From the NCBI RefSeq assembly GCF_002220365.1, contig NZ_MTHB01000222.1:1-39591 (forward strand): a stretch of DNA of 39,591 nt, written 5' to 3'. The position numbers and the translations under genes were made by a program. This document shows, piece by piece, positions 7,731 to 15,200 of this stretch; the stretch's first letter is position 1, and every line of letters starts with the position of its first letter. Origin of the DNA: Caballeronia sordidicola. Its GTDB lineage: Bacteria; Pseudomonadota; Gammaproteobacteria; Burkholderiales; Burkholderiaceae. Below the pieces are notes generated by a model, which was not told the DNA's origin, ran no database searches, and was given only the letters and a program-made list of their open reading frames with translations.

Positions 7731-9161
7731 CTAAGCCGCCTCCTTTAGTGCCGCTGGTTCTTCCCCTCTCATCCCAGGGAACCAGCGACCGAAGGTTTTC
7801 CGCAGATCGTCGTTCAGGACCTGCACGCGGGTTTGCAGCAGCAGATGTGCGCCGCGCTGGCTCCAACGCATCTGCTGTTTTTTCACAAAGCGCTTGCTGA
7901 CCACGTAGTTCACGGTCGACTCGACAAACGCTGTGGAGATCGTCTCGTCGTGCCGGTAGCGGTCGCCGTAGTTCGGAATGAACGCCTGGTTGGCTTCGAT
8001 ATAGCTTTGGAATTCCCGTACTGCCTTCTCCAGCTTCTTCCTGTTCGCCGGGTTTTCTTCCAGCATCCCCAGGCCGTCATCCAGGTCACTGATCCGTTGC
8101 AGGGCGTGCAGGACATTGCCGTGCCAGAGATTCCATTTGAGGCTGTCCAGGTGTCTCTCCAGATCGGCCAGCACGGCGGCAGTTTCCGGGTGTTTGTCAT
8201 CGGGCTTCAGTTCCGCCGTCATCCCCTTGATCATCTGCCTCATGACGGTCAAGCGCATGGTGATGTGGAACCAGTCGAGCAGATGTTCGGATTCGGGGCT
8301 GAGATAGTGCTGCAGATCACGTACGGTGTCGCCGCCATCCGACAGAAACACGACTTGTTGATTCATTTGCAGACCCTGCGATTTCAGCACCTCGTAAAGC
8401 CGGCGCTTGGGCTTGGTGTCGTACTTGTTGACGAATGCAAACACCTTGGCGCCGCCCTCGGTCTGGACACTCTTGCCGGCAATCACCTCGAACCAACCTT
8501 CGGATTTCGACTTCTGGTCCGAAGCATGCACATAGCCGCCGTCCAGGCCGACCGTCAAGGGTGGTCCCGGTGGAGGTTGTTTCGCCCAATCGCCGGGACA
8601 ACCTTCAATGAACTGGAACTGTTCCTCGCCCAGCTCACCCTCGATCCGTTCGGCAACGCGTTGCAGGTGGCGCCGCATGGACGTGGAGCTGATCTCTTCG
8701 GCGATCGGCAGGATTTCCGTTAGCAACTCAACGCTCAGCCCATAGGACATCAGCGAAGCGAACCTGGTCTCCAGATACAGCAGTTCCGGCGCGCAATGCG
8801 AGCTCAGCAGCTCTGCCAGGGGGCTTGAACTATGGCGGCCGTGGTTTTGGCAGGGGCAGTCGTAAAGACGGGGGCTGACGAGGTTGAATTTCCCGAACAG
8901 GGTCCGATAAACGAGGGGATGTCGCCCTTTCCGGGTCCGGTGCGCTCCGCAGTCTGGGCAAGTCTTGAATTTCTCGAGGTATTCCACGATCTGCTCGGTG
9001 ACCACGGCCTGCTGCATGCCGTGTAGCAACACTTTCGCCTCCGCGAGTGTCAGGCCGAGTTCCTCCGGGTGCAGCGCACCGCGCTCCAGCCGGGCGATTT
9101 CCTCGACCTTCTCCGGTTCACCGTTTTCGGCTTCAATGACTACCTGGATTCGCACTTTCAT
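7731..9161 (-). CDS. ISKra4-family transposase
   Basis: It encodes 476 aa from ATG 9161 (MKVRIQVVIEAENGE). This start is preferred over an in-frame codon 90 nt upstream because the protein proper begins here. A zinc-finger-like CPDCGAHRTRKGRH segment near residues 65-80 precedes the DDE domain. Candidate catalytic acidic residues are in TVGLDGGYVHASD, VVFLSDGGDTVRDLQ and a later Glu in TAFVESTVNYVVSKR. The segment HLLDWFHITMRL is characteristic of the family. It overlaps the upstream ORF-3-like gene by 29 nt. The length is normal for the family and no frameshift is seen. Confidence 0.92.
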   Translation of the reverse strand: MKVRIQVVIEAENGEPEKVEEIARLERGALHPEELGLTLAEAKVLLHGMQQAVVTEQIVEYLEKFKTCPDCGAHRTRKGRHPLVYRTLFGKFNLVSPRLYDCPCQNHGRHSSSPLAELLSSHCAPELLYLETRFASLMSYGLSVELLTEILPIAEEISSTSMRRHLQRVAERIEGELGEEQFQFIEGCPGDWAKQPPPGPPLTVGLDGGYVHASDQKSKSEGWFEVIAGKSVQTEGGAKVFAFVNKYDTKPKRRLYEVLKSQGLQMNQQVVFLSDGGDTVRDLQHYLSPESEHLLDWFHITMRLTVMRQMIKGMTAELKPDDKHPETAAVLADLERHLDSLKWNLWHGNVLHALQRISDLDDGLGMLEENPANRKKLEKAVREFQSYIEANQAFIPNYGDRYRHDETISTAFVESTVNYVVSKRFVKKQQMRWSQRGAHLLLQTRVQVLNDDLRKTFGRWFPGMRGEEPAALKEAA

Positions 9162-9822
9162 CGCCAGCTCCTGTCGATTGCCGCATCGCGGCCTCATCGT
9201 GGATCGCGTACTGCTCGAGCCGGCGGTTGATCCCGCGCCGGTCAAAATCATCCAACGTCAGCCAGTCGCGCAACTCTTCGATATCCACGCTCCGATCCCG
9301 AATGGCCTCGATGTCGTTGGCTTCCAGATCATCCTGGATGTCCTCGAGTAAATCCTCAACGTGTGACAGGACTGCATCCCGTCGTGTCATGAAGGCCAGA
9401 GGGCCACCGCAGCCTTCCGGCGGCGCCCGTCGCTTGCCGCCAATGCAGCACGGGTAGGTGCGCTTTTCGTCCCACGCCAGGCGCGCTTCAACGCGCACTT
9501 CGTGTTGCCAGTCGTCCCCGAAGTCGTACTTGTAGCGGAAGCGTTCGTTGATACGGAATTTGAAATCGCACAGTCGAACGTGGTCGGATTGAGTCAAGAA
9601 GCTCGTGCCGCCGTCGTGGTACACGCCATAGTCCTGGCCATGGATGTGAAACAGATTCAAATGCGCGTCGCTCCAGCCGAAGGCAATCTGCAGCGTGTAA
9701 TGCAGGTCGGCGATCGTGCTGTCGCTGCTCACCAGTAACCGGCGCCAGATCATTGGACTGATCTGGCGAATCCATACGTGGAGCCGGTAAGCCACGGCGC
9801 TGGTTGCGTTTGTCATCGTCAC
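9133..9822 (-). CDS. Plasmid pRiA4b ORF-3-like protein (IS accessory gene)
   Basis: This 229-aa protein has the hallmark sequence of the pRiA4b ORF-3 family: YRLHVWIRQISPMIWRRLLV, then LHYTLQIAFGWSDAHLNLFHIHG and YKYDFGDDWQHEV. CCIGGKRRAPPEGCGG follows, with paired cysteines. The family is common in mobile elements and of unknown biochemical role. It is the first minus-strand gene in the element and overlaps the transposase start, so the two are probably cotranslated. The 35 C-terminal residues lie in the overlap region and are low-complexity. Confidence 0.88.
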   Translation of the reverse strand: MTMTNATSAVAYRLHVWIRQISPMIWRRLLVSSDSTIADLHYTLQIAFGWSDAHLNLFHIHGQDYGVYHDGGTSFLTQSDHVRLCDFKFRINERFRYKYDFGDDWQHEVRVEARLAWDEKRTYPCCIGGKRRAPPEGCGGPLAFMTRRDAVLSHVEDLLEDIQDDLEANDIEAIRDRSVDIEELRDWLTLDDFDRRGINRRLEQYAIHDEAAMRQSTGAGDESANPGSH

Positions 9823-9887
9823 CTAAGCTTAGTAGTGGACCGTCAGGACTAGGGATCTAGACACGAAAATCGGGGGGGGGGTTGACC

Positions 9888-10494
9888 ATGCGTGCGGCGG
9901 TCTATACCCGTGTGCACACCCCGGGACCAATCCACCGACCGGCAACGGGGGGAATTGCGCAACTACGCGCAAGCCCGCGGCCGGAAGATCGTGCGGGAGA
10001 TGCAGGAAGCCTCCAGCAGCGCGTCACCAAAGCGGCCGCTGCGCGAAGAGGTCATGCAACTGGCGCGCACCCGTGCCGTCGATGTGATCCTGGTTCAGGC
10101 CTTGGACCGTTTGGGGGCGCAGCTGCAAGACCTGAACCTCACAGTGGCGGAATTGGAAGCGCTTGGAGTGGCCTTCGTGGTACCTGACCAGATCGACATG
10201 AGCACGCCAATGGGCCGGATACAGGCGCATTTGCTGTCCGCGGTCGCGGAATTCAAAAGGGAGCTTATTCGGGAACGTGTCCGCGCTGGCCTGGCCGAGG
10301 CGCGCGCCAGCGGCAAGCGCCTCGGCCGACCCAACGCGACACGGCGCCTGGTGCACAAGGGCTTGTCCCTGATCAAGCAGGGAATGACCTACCAGGACGC
10401 GGCCGAGCAATCGAGTGAGCATTTCCACGCTACTGCGCGCCCGCAGGAAAGGCAGAGCAGGGCGGCGCCTGACAGTCGAAAAACCGGTCGGTGA
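9888..10494 (+). pseudogene. Serine recombinase/resolvase, frameshifted and lacking the catalytic serine
   Basis: The frame from ATG 9888 gives MRAAVYTRVHTP, a resolvase N-terminus in which the serine nucleophile (normally RVS) is His. One base later than expected (extra G near 9923) the frame shifts; removing it restores DQSTDRQ and joins the long frame that follows. The remainder has the resolvase core (VILVQALDRLGAQLQDL, MGRIQAHLLSAVAEFKRELIRERVRAGLAEARASGKRLGRP). A second shift near 10410 breaks the C-terminal helix-turn-helix: the frame in use gives an odd tail, while the next frame reads RVSISTLLRAR. With three lesions the gene is almost certainly inactive. A run of ten Gs (9872-9881) precedes it. 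Confidence 0.8.
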
Positions 10495-10496
10495 CG

Positions 10497-10522
10497 CCAG
10501 CCCCCGGAATGGCGCGCTCTCC
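10497..10522 (-). repeat. Right terminal inverted repeat of the ISKra4-like element
   Basis: It is 26 bp and the exact reverse complement of 7700-7725, with no mismatch. Confidence 0.9.
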
Positions 10523-10688
10523 TTAGAGACAAGCTCATATGGTCGCCGCTCGCGTGTGTTGCGCATAGAAGCGAATTAGACGGTCTCCGAAACTTGTCGA
10601 GTGCGAGACTGAAAAGAGGGTAGGGCGTTCATTGATCTGGAACCGCAATGCCTCGCACACACATTTACTGACACCGGTAGACCGACAG

Positions 10689-10880
10689 CTAATCTGCGCT
10701 TCCGGTGCCGACTCCTAGTCCTTGCTCAACGACGTAGCGTATTACTTCGGCGAACTCGTCGGGTGCTTCGACGCACGACGTATGGCCCGTTTCAAGCACC
10801 ACAAGTCTCGAACCCGAAATGCCATTGCTCAGGCTTTCTGCATGGGAAAAAGTGCGTGCCGGATCGCGACTCCCGATCGC
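10689..10880 (-). pseudogene. C-terminal fragment of an alpha/beta hydrolase
   Basis: About 60 residues resemble the last part of alpha/beta-fold hydrolases of the enol-lactonase type: HAESLSNGISGSRLVVLE, then GHTSCVEAPDEFAEVI. The latter carries the catalytic-His motif near the C-terminus. The nucleophile elbow and all upstream domains are absent. The fragment is joined in frame to the integrase remnant at about 10880, which looks like a deletion junction. It cannot be an active enzyme. Confidence 0.6.
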
Positions 10881-11689
10881 ATCGTCGGTCGTGAGCGACG
10901 ACAATGCGCGCTGACGCTCCACGATCGCCCATAGCATCAGTCGTTCGGCTTCCTTGCGATAGGCCCGCCGGGTAGCTTCCGCTTCGTGTAGCGACAACCA
11001 GGCTTGAACCGCCTCGTAATCGTTGCTCGCATTGAGCGTACACATATGCTGCGGAGCCCTGAAACCTCCGCTGGACCCGTCTACCTCGTGTGGCAGCCGA
11101 AGAGTTTCCACGGCGTGACCACGGTGGGACCGGCCGCGACAATTAATGCGCGCGCACGCTCGGTCAGTTGCGAATGCGCAGCAAACAAGTTTTCAATTTG
11201 CTTGGCTCTTGCTGGCCCCAAACCGGTGATAGTGATCCACCAGCGGCGCCGGCGCGGGATGCGCACGGTCAGGTCCGCGAGCGAATCAATGCCGTGTGCG
11301 CGTAACGCGGCGACAGAGCGTGCGGGTAGCCACAGGCCAATGTCGTCGCTGATCTGTGGCTGGGGCGCGGGTAGGCACCGAAGTACCTCAATCGCCCGGC
11401 TTACGTCATTGCATCGCTCTTCGCGTTGCGCCGCCGTGTGCTGAAACAGCGCTGCCACATCAGGGCGGTGGTGAGCATGGGCGAACGTGACTAGGCGGGT
11501 TCGTATACGCCCTAGAATGCCGCGCGATGACTCTCCCGGCGCTTTCGTTGCAGCTAGGAATCGAACCACCGCTTCGCGGGCGCTCAGGCCCGCATACCAC
11601 GCACGCAGCGCCGACAGTTGCGCCACGTCCGGTAAATCTTCCGGTTCTCTTTCCGCAATTTTGTTTGGAAGAGATTGGCGCGTTTTCAT
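10880..11689 (-). pseudogene. DUF3701-type phage integrase, frameshifted and truncated
   Basis: From ATG 11689 the frame encodes about 200 residues of a DUF3701-type integrase N-terminus (LPDVAQLSALRAWYAGLSAREAV and, later, the hairpin-helix RRRRWWITITGLGPARAKQIENLF). The frame then shifts near 11096, where one A appears to be missing after TGGAAA. The next frame carries on with the expected core-binding domain (NASNDYEAVQAWLSLHEAEATRRAYRKEAERLMLWAIVE, ALSSLTTDDAI). The sequence then changes at about 10880 to a hydrolase tail, so the whole catalytic domain is missing. It is a paralogue of the integrase at 1-1493. Confidence 0.8.
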
Positions 11690-11995
11690 AAACGCCAGTT
11701 TAGACCTTTGACACGCTAGTTGCGATAAGACGGCTTATCGATATAGCGTAGCCGCACAGCACATTTTTAATGGAGCGATCTTCGCGCTGTCTGGCACGAC
11801 GGCGATGCTGCCGGAGTCTATCGCGATGTTTCTATCGGCGGTGATCCACTGTTTGACGCGTGAGCACGGAGCTACGCGTCGGCCTGGCTAGGCCGGTCCC
11901 GCGATCTGTACGCCGAATGCCTCCGCTCGACGCAATAGTGACAACCCAATTTTTTTGGCGGGCTGCTCTAAATTGACTCAGGCGCGATGCATTTC
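11690..11995. other. Intergenic region with no supported gene
   Basis: It lies between the end of the secretion operon and the integrase remnant. Apart from the repeat at 11716-11745 I see no gene, clear terminator or family resemblance. A short minus-strand frame (11832-12014) has no recognisable content. Confidence 0.4.
11716..11745. repeat. Dif/core-like inverted repeat upstream of the integrase remnant
   Basis: CGATAAG (11723-11729) and CTTATCG (11734-11740) flank ACGG. As GCGATAA-GACGGC-TTATCGA it has the same ATAA-N6-TTAT geometry as the repeat at 1611-1638. It likewise lies just upstream of an integrase gene (34 bp from the ATG at 11689). Confidence 0.4.
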
Positions 11996-13750
11996 TCAAT
12001 CGCACTCGATCCACGCGTTCGCTTCGGAATGTGGTCCGGGTCGATGTGTCGTATAAAACGGAGCAGTCGCCACGGGTACCTCAAACAACTCCGAATCGAG
12101 GACCGACTTTGCAAGATCTTCTCGATCTTTGGACCGTAGCCATTCCGAGAGCTCTAGAAGCGTCCGGACATCGTCGCGCATCAGTACTCGCGACGCGTCA
12201 AACAACGAATTTTGTATCGTAGTAGTTGAGCACCGGCTACGCCCAGAAAGTTCTAAACGGTAGTTTGTCGCGACCGAGTTCACAAGGTATTCCAGTTTTT
12301 CGATCTCGCGTCCTCGACTTGGAATAGGTTTTTCGTGGATCCAAGGCCAAGGCCCGAAGTTCTCTTGCTGAAATTTACTCCTGCCTGTAGCGACCTCGTT
12401 CATGTGATCGAAGGATACATGCCATACGGCACATGAAACCGACGTATGGTAATTCGGACTGTCGTTCGCAGGCGCCAACGTGTAAATCGGACTGCGGCTT
12501 CGGACTTTTGAGAATCCGCTGTCTAGGTAACTATAATTGCCAAGAGCAATGTTGACCGCTGAACGGAAGCGCAGCGGATTGTCTGAAGCTTGATCAATAC
12601 CTAAAGCGGCCAGTTCGTCTTCACGACGTCGATCAAGGAGCAGGTCAAAGGCTCTGTATATTGACGAGCTAACGACACTATTCATCGGACCGTCGCGCAG
12701 ATCGGGCAAAGATCCTGGCCTTAGAGCTGGGTCATGTGCAGCAGCGTCAACGATAATAAGCAAGCATGCCTTCTTCTGATTGTGTAGATCAAGTCCGTCG
12801 GCTTCGAATTCCTGAAGGGCCCGTATAAGAGCATCGACACCCAAATTATCGGCCGCACCACCGTCTGAAAGATGCAGGTACTCGGATGGAGGATCCCCAG
12901 GTAACTGGATATCCTGAAAATTCTTGAGTACCATCGGCTCGAACAGCCCGGGATAAGCGCCGGAGGCTGCGACCGCGTCAGCAATTCGGTAGGATCCAAG
13001 ATTTGAACCCAGTTCGTCAAAAGCAGCCGTTGAGAAAGTGAAGCCCTGTAAGTCAGTGCTGGGTGTATTTTCGCCTCGCGTCGCCAGTTGAGACCGCGCG
13101 GAAACAGGATTTTGAAGCGCTGCGTTTAAATATAGATACGGTTTAGCTGGCGCGAAATTACCAAGGTCAGAAAATGTCTTTCCGTGGTAAAGCAGTTCGT
13201 CAAACGTGTCGGCCAAGGTCCGGGTCGCGGTCGAATGCGAAAAATTGACCTGTAGTATCCGCTGGGGGCTAAGCGAGCGCCATACCCAACCGGATAAGAA
13301 ATCCTGCCGGAGGGCCCGTGCCGCGCTGTCGAATGCCGCGTCCGAATCAATCCCAAATAGAGCAACATATGATGCGGCCAGCGAGCCGCCCGATACGGAC
13401 GATATTGCAGTGGTCTCGTCCAGAAGGCCGAGTTCTTGAAGTTGCAATAGCGCCCCGAGTCCAAAATTCGCAGCGCGGCTGCCGCCCCCGGAAATGGCAA
13501 CGCCGACGAACAAACGGCGGTCACACAGTCCGTCTCCGTCAGGGTCGGGACGTGCTTGGGCGCATATCGGAAATCCCGTTCGGCGGACATGCGAGTCGCC
13601 AACCTTCAGGGCTTTATTCGCATACGCGTTGGCGTCAAACCGTGGGGTTACGCCGCACGCGGTCAGAGATATTGCAAGGACGAAAAGAATCGCTCCACGA
13701 GTGAGTTCTTTCGTTTGATAGAGGCATAACCGCGGGATCGGAATTATCAA
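11996..13750 (-). CDS. Patatin-like phospholipase lipoprotein, last gene of the secretion operon
   Basis: I choose the TTG at 13750, whose TTGA overlaps the stop of the upstream pilin-like gene; this gives 584 aa. The N-terminus then reads as a lipoprotein signal (GAILFVLAISLTAC, lipobox LTAC at about residues 30-33). Upstream in-frame codons to 13948 lie inside the previous gene and read as an artefact. The patatin domain shows the oxyanion loop GGGSRA, the nucleophile elbow SVSGGS and the catalytic-Asp motif SDGGAADNLG. These predict a Ser-Asp dyad lipid acyl hydrolase. A DPDGDGLCD calcium-loop-like segment follows the lipobox. It may be a cargo or outer-membrane partner of the secretion machine. 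Confidence 0.85.
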   Translation of the reverse strand: MIIPIPRLCLYQTKELTRGAILFVLAISLTACGVTPRFDANAYANKALKVGDSHVRRTGFPICAQARPDPDGDGLCDRRLFVGVAISGGGSRAANFGLGALLQLQELGLLDETTAISSVSGGSLAASYVALFGIDSDAAFDSAARALRQDFLSGWVWRSLSPQRILQVNFSHSTATRTLADTFDELLYHGKTFSDLGNFAPAKPYLYLNAALQNPVSARSQLATRGENTPSTDLQGFTFSTAAFDELGSNLGSYRIADAVAASGAYPGLFEPMVLKNFQDIQLPGDPPSEYLHLSDGGAADNLGVDALIRALQEFEADGLDLHNQKKACLLIIVDAAAHDPALRPGSLPDLRDGPMNSVVSSSIYRAFDLLLDRRREDELAALGIDQASDNPLRFRSAVNIALGNYSYLDSGFSKVRSRSPIYTLAPANDSPNYHTSVSCAVWHVSFDHMNEVATGRSKFQQENFGPWPWIHEKPIPSRGREIEKLEYLVNSVATNYRLELSGRSRCSTTTIQNSLFDASRVLMRDDVRTLLELSEWLRSKDREDLAKSVLDSELFEVPVATAPFYTTHRPGPHSEANAWIECD

Positions 13751-14271
13751 GGGGATTTTAATGTTGACGGTGAAACTGGAGTGACGCCAGCGGCCGCTGG
13801 AAGGAATAGGAATGTCCAATCGTGATAGGCATCTTTGTTCTCGAAGCTTTGGTAGATCTCCGGGAAGTTCGCCCGCTTGATGGGCTTGGCCTTCGATGAG
13901 CTGCGCACGCCGAGTATTCCACCTTCTGGCGCGACGATTAGTTCCCATGGAGCTTCGGGCGCTGCGGGATCGGCGTAGAGCTGGCGCAGGTATCTTTTAA
14001 CGCCGGGGTACCTCGGGTCGCGAAGAAGATCCTCGAGCGCGTTTGGATAGCGCGGCTGGCCGGGAGGTGTCGCGAGGTAGTAACCCTGCAATGCCTCGCG
14101 ATACAGACTGCCTCGATAAAGTAACTCTTCGTCGACCCTGCGTCGGTGCTGTGCGGCGCCGAGAACGAGTTGTGCCGATACGGTGATCGCGAGAATGGAA
14201 ATCAAGATCAACGTGCCGATGTAGGAGAAGCCGACTTGCCCTGAGCGGTGAACGCGGTTCGACAAACGCAT
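13747..14271 (-). CDS. Pilin-like protein (third distal pseudopilin)
   Basis: It starts at ATG 14271, one base after the upstream stop, giving 174 aa (an earlier in-frame ATG at 14298 would overlap the previous gene). A short basic leader ending GQVGFSYIGTLILISILAITVSAQLVLG resembles a type III prepilin signal: Gly-Phe at the cleavage point, then a hydrophobic helix. The usual Glu at position +5 is not obvious, with Gly there instead. The C-terminal domain is not a recognised family but contains a YREALQGYYLATPP segment seen in GspG/H-like pseudopilins. It overlaps the patatin gene by 4 nt. It is probably a minor pseudopilin. Confidence 0.65.
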   Translation of the reverse strand: MRLSNRVHRSGQVGFSYIGTLILISILAITVSAQLVLGAAQHRRRVDEELLYRGSLYREALQGYYLATPPGQPRYPNALEDLLRDPRYPGVKRYLRQLYADPAAPEAPWELIVAPEGGILGVRSSSKAKPIKRANFPEIYQSFENKDAYHDWTFLFLPAAAGVTPVSPSTLKSP

Positions 14272-14272
14272 C

Positions 14273-14683
14273 TCACCAGTCTCCATAGGCGGTACCATCG
14301 GCCGCGTTACCGGCGGCAGTGCTCTTCAGGTCGTAGACCAGTCCCTTATCAGGATCTTGCGGAGCGATCAGCGACCAATTCGACGCTCGCGCAACCGGAT
14401 CAACCGGCACCGTCCTCAAATAGTGCTTGTCGACTAGCTCCTGCAGGGTGTCCGGATAGCGCCCCGTGTCACCGTAAAACTTGTCGATCGTGTCCCGCGT
14501 TGTTTTAAGATTCTCGCGAAGCACGGCTTCGCGGGAACGGTCGATCGTATGAAAATAGTTCGGCACCGACAACGTCAGCAACACCGCAATAATGGCGAGA
14601 ACAACCAACAATTCGATGAGCGTAAAGCCCTGATTGTGCGGTAGCTTACGCCGTCCGCAGCACGAGTCGGGGGGGCGCGTCAT
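14273..14683 (-). CDS. GspG-like pseudopilin (second distal pilin)
   Basis: ATG 14683, 4 nt after the upstream stop, gives 136 aa. A 73-residue in-frame extension further upstream overlaps the previous gene and is discarded. The leader ends with the canonical QGFTLIELLVVLAIIAVLLTLSVP: cleavage is between Gly and Phe, and Glu+5 is present. The body (NLKTTRDTIDKFYGDTGRYPDTLQELVD, then RTVPVDPVA) follows the GspG-type pattern, including a YP-TLQEL segment. It would be processed by a prepilin peptidase that is not encoded in this window. Confidence 0.85.
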   Translation of the reverse strand: MTRPPDSCCGRRKLPHNQGFTLIELLVVLAIIAVLLTLSVPNYFHTIDRSREAVLRENLKTTRDTIDKFYGDTGRYPDTLQELVDKHYLRTVPVDPVARASNWSLIAPQDPDKGLVYDLKSTAAGNAADGTAYGDW

Positions 14684-14687
14684 GAGG

Positions 14688-15200
14688 TCACCACTTCGCA
14701 TAGGGGATGCCATTGAGCCCTCGCCGCGTGGAACGAGACGCAACGTCGTAGACATCATCACCGGGTTGCGGGTCGGTCGCTTCGCTCGCATATGAGCGCG
14801 TCGACCATGTCTGACTATTTGCAGGTGCACCTTCGTTGACCATCGGGTCAGTCGGGATGCGACGCAGGAAAAAGATCTTCGCTTTGTTTGGGTCATGCGC
14901 ATCTTCTACGCCATCCACGAGCGCTTGTAAGCTCGCAGGGTAGCCCGTCCCTTGAGCCGGCCGCACAAACCGGCCCTCGTCGCCGGCCAGCTTGTATGCA
15001 TCGATCGCCGCTCTGATCTCTTTAAGCGCATTGCTCAGTTGCGCTTCTTTATGCCGCTGGATTTCGCGTTGGACGACAGGAAGAACGGCGCTCGCAAGCA
15101 CCGCCAGGATCCCGAGCGTAATCACAAGCTCGATGAGGGTGAACCCTTTCGAACGCTTTGCGCCGGGCGTCCAGCATTGTTTTTGACTCACCGTCGTCAT
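14688..15200 (-). CDS. GspG/PilE-like pseudopilin (first distal pilin)
   Basis: This 170-aa protein has the prepilin leader KGFTLIELVITLGILAVLASAVLP near residues 18-41; the Gly-Phe cleavage site and Glu+5 are both present. The body has EIRAAIDAYKLAGDEGRF, a typical pseudopilin helix, and a longer loop than the major pseudopilin at 22808-23257. It overlaps the secretin stop by 4 nt and is 4 nt from the next pilin, so the three pilin genes form one translational block. Confidence 0.85.
   Translation of the reverse strand: MTTVSQKQCWTPGAKRSKGFTLIELVITLGILAVLASAVLPVVQREIQRHKEAQLSNALKEIRAAIDAYKLAGDEGRFVRPAQGTGYPASLQALVDGVEDAHDPNKAKIFFLRRIPTDPMVNEGAPANSQTWSTRSYASEATDPQPGDDVYDVASRSTRRGLNGIPYAKW

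Larger units (their letters stand above)
7700..10522 (-). mobile_element. ISKra4-family insertion sequence, complete, 2823 bp
   Basis: Perfect 26-bp inverted repeats bound the element (7700-7725 and 10497-10522; ends GGAGAGCGCGCCATTCC). Inside are an ISKra4-type transposase and a pRiA4b ORF-3-like gene on the minus strand, and a decayed serine-recombinase gene on the plus strand. Members of this family with accessory genes reach this size. No target duplication is visible: the left flank ends AATAGAT and the right begins TTAGAGA. The intact ends and transposase suggest it is recent and possibly still mobile. Confidence 0.88.

Noticed and set aside
7833..8723. Plus-strand 296-aa open frame
   Set aside because: It lies wholly antisense to the ISKra4-type transposase, whose frame is clearly the coding one.
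13751..13948. N-terminal extension of the patatin frame to an ATG at 13948
   Set aside because: The extension lies inside the upstream pilin-like gene and pushes the lipoprotein signal about 95 residues inward; the TTG at 13750 with TTGA coupling fits better.
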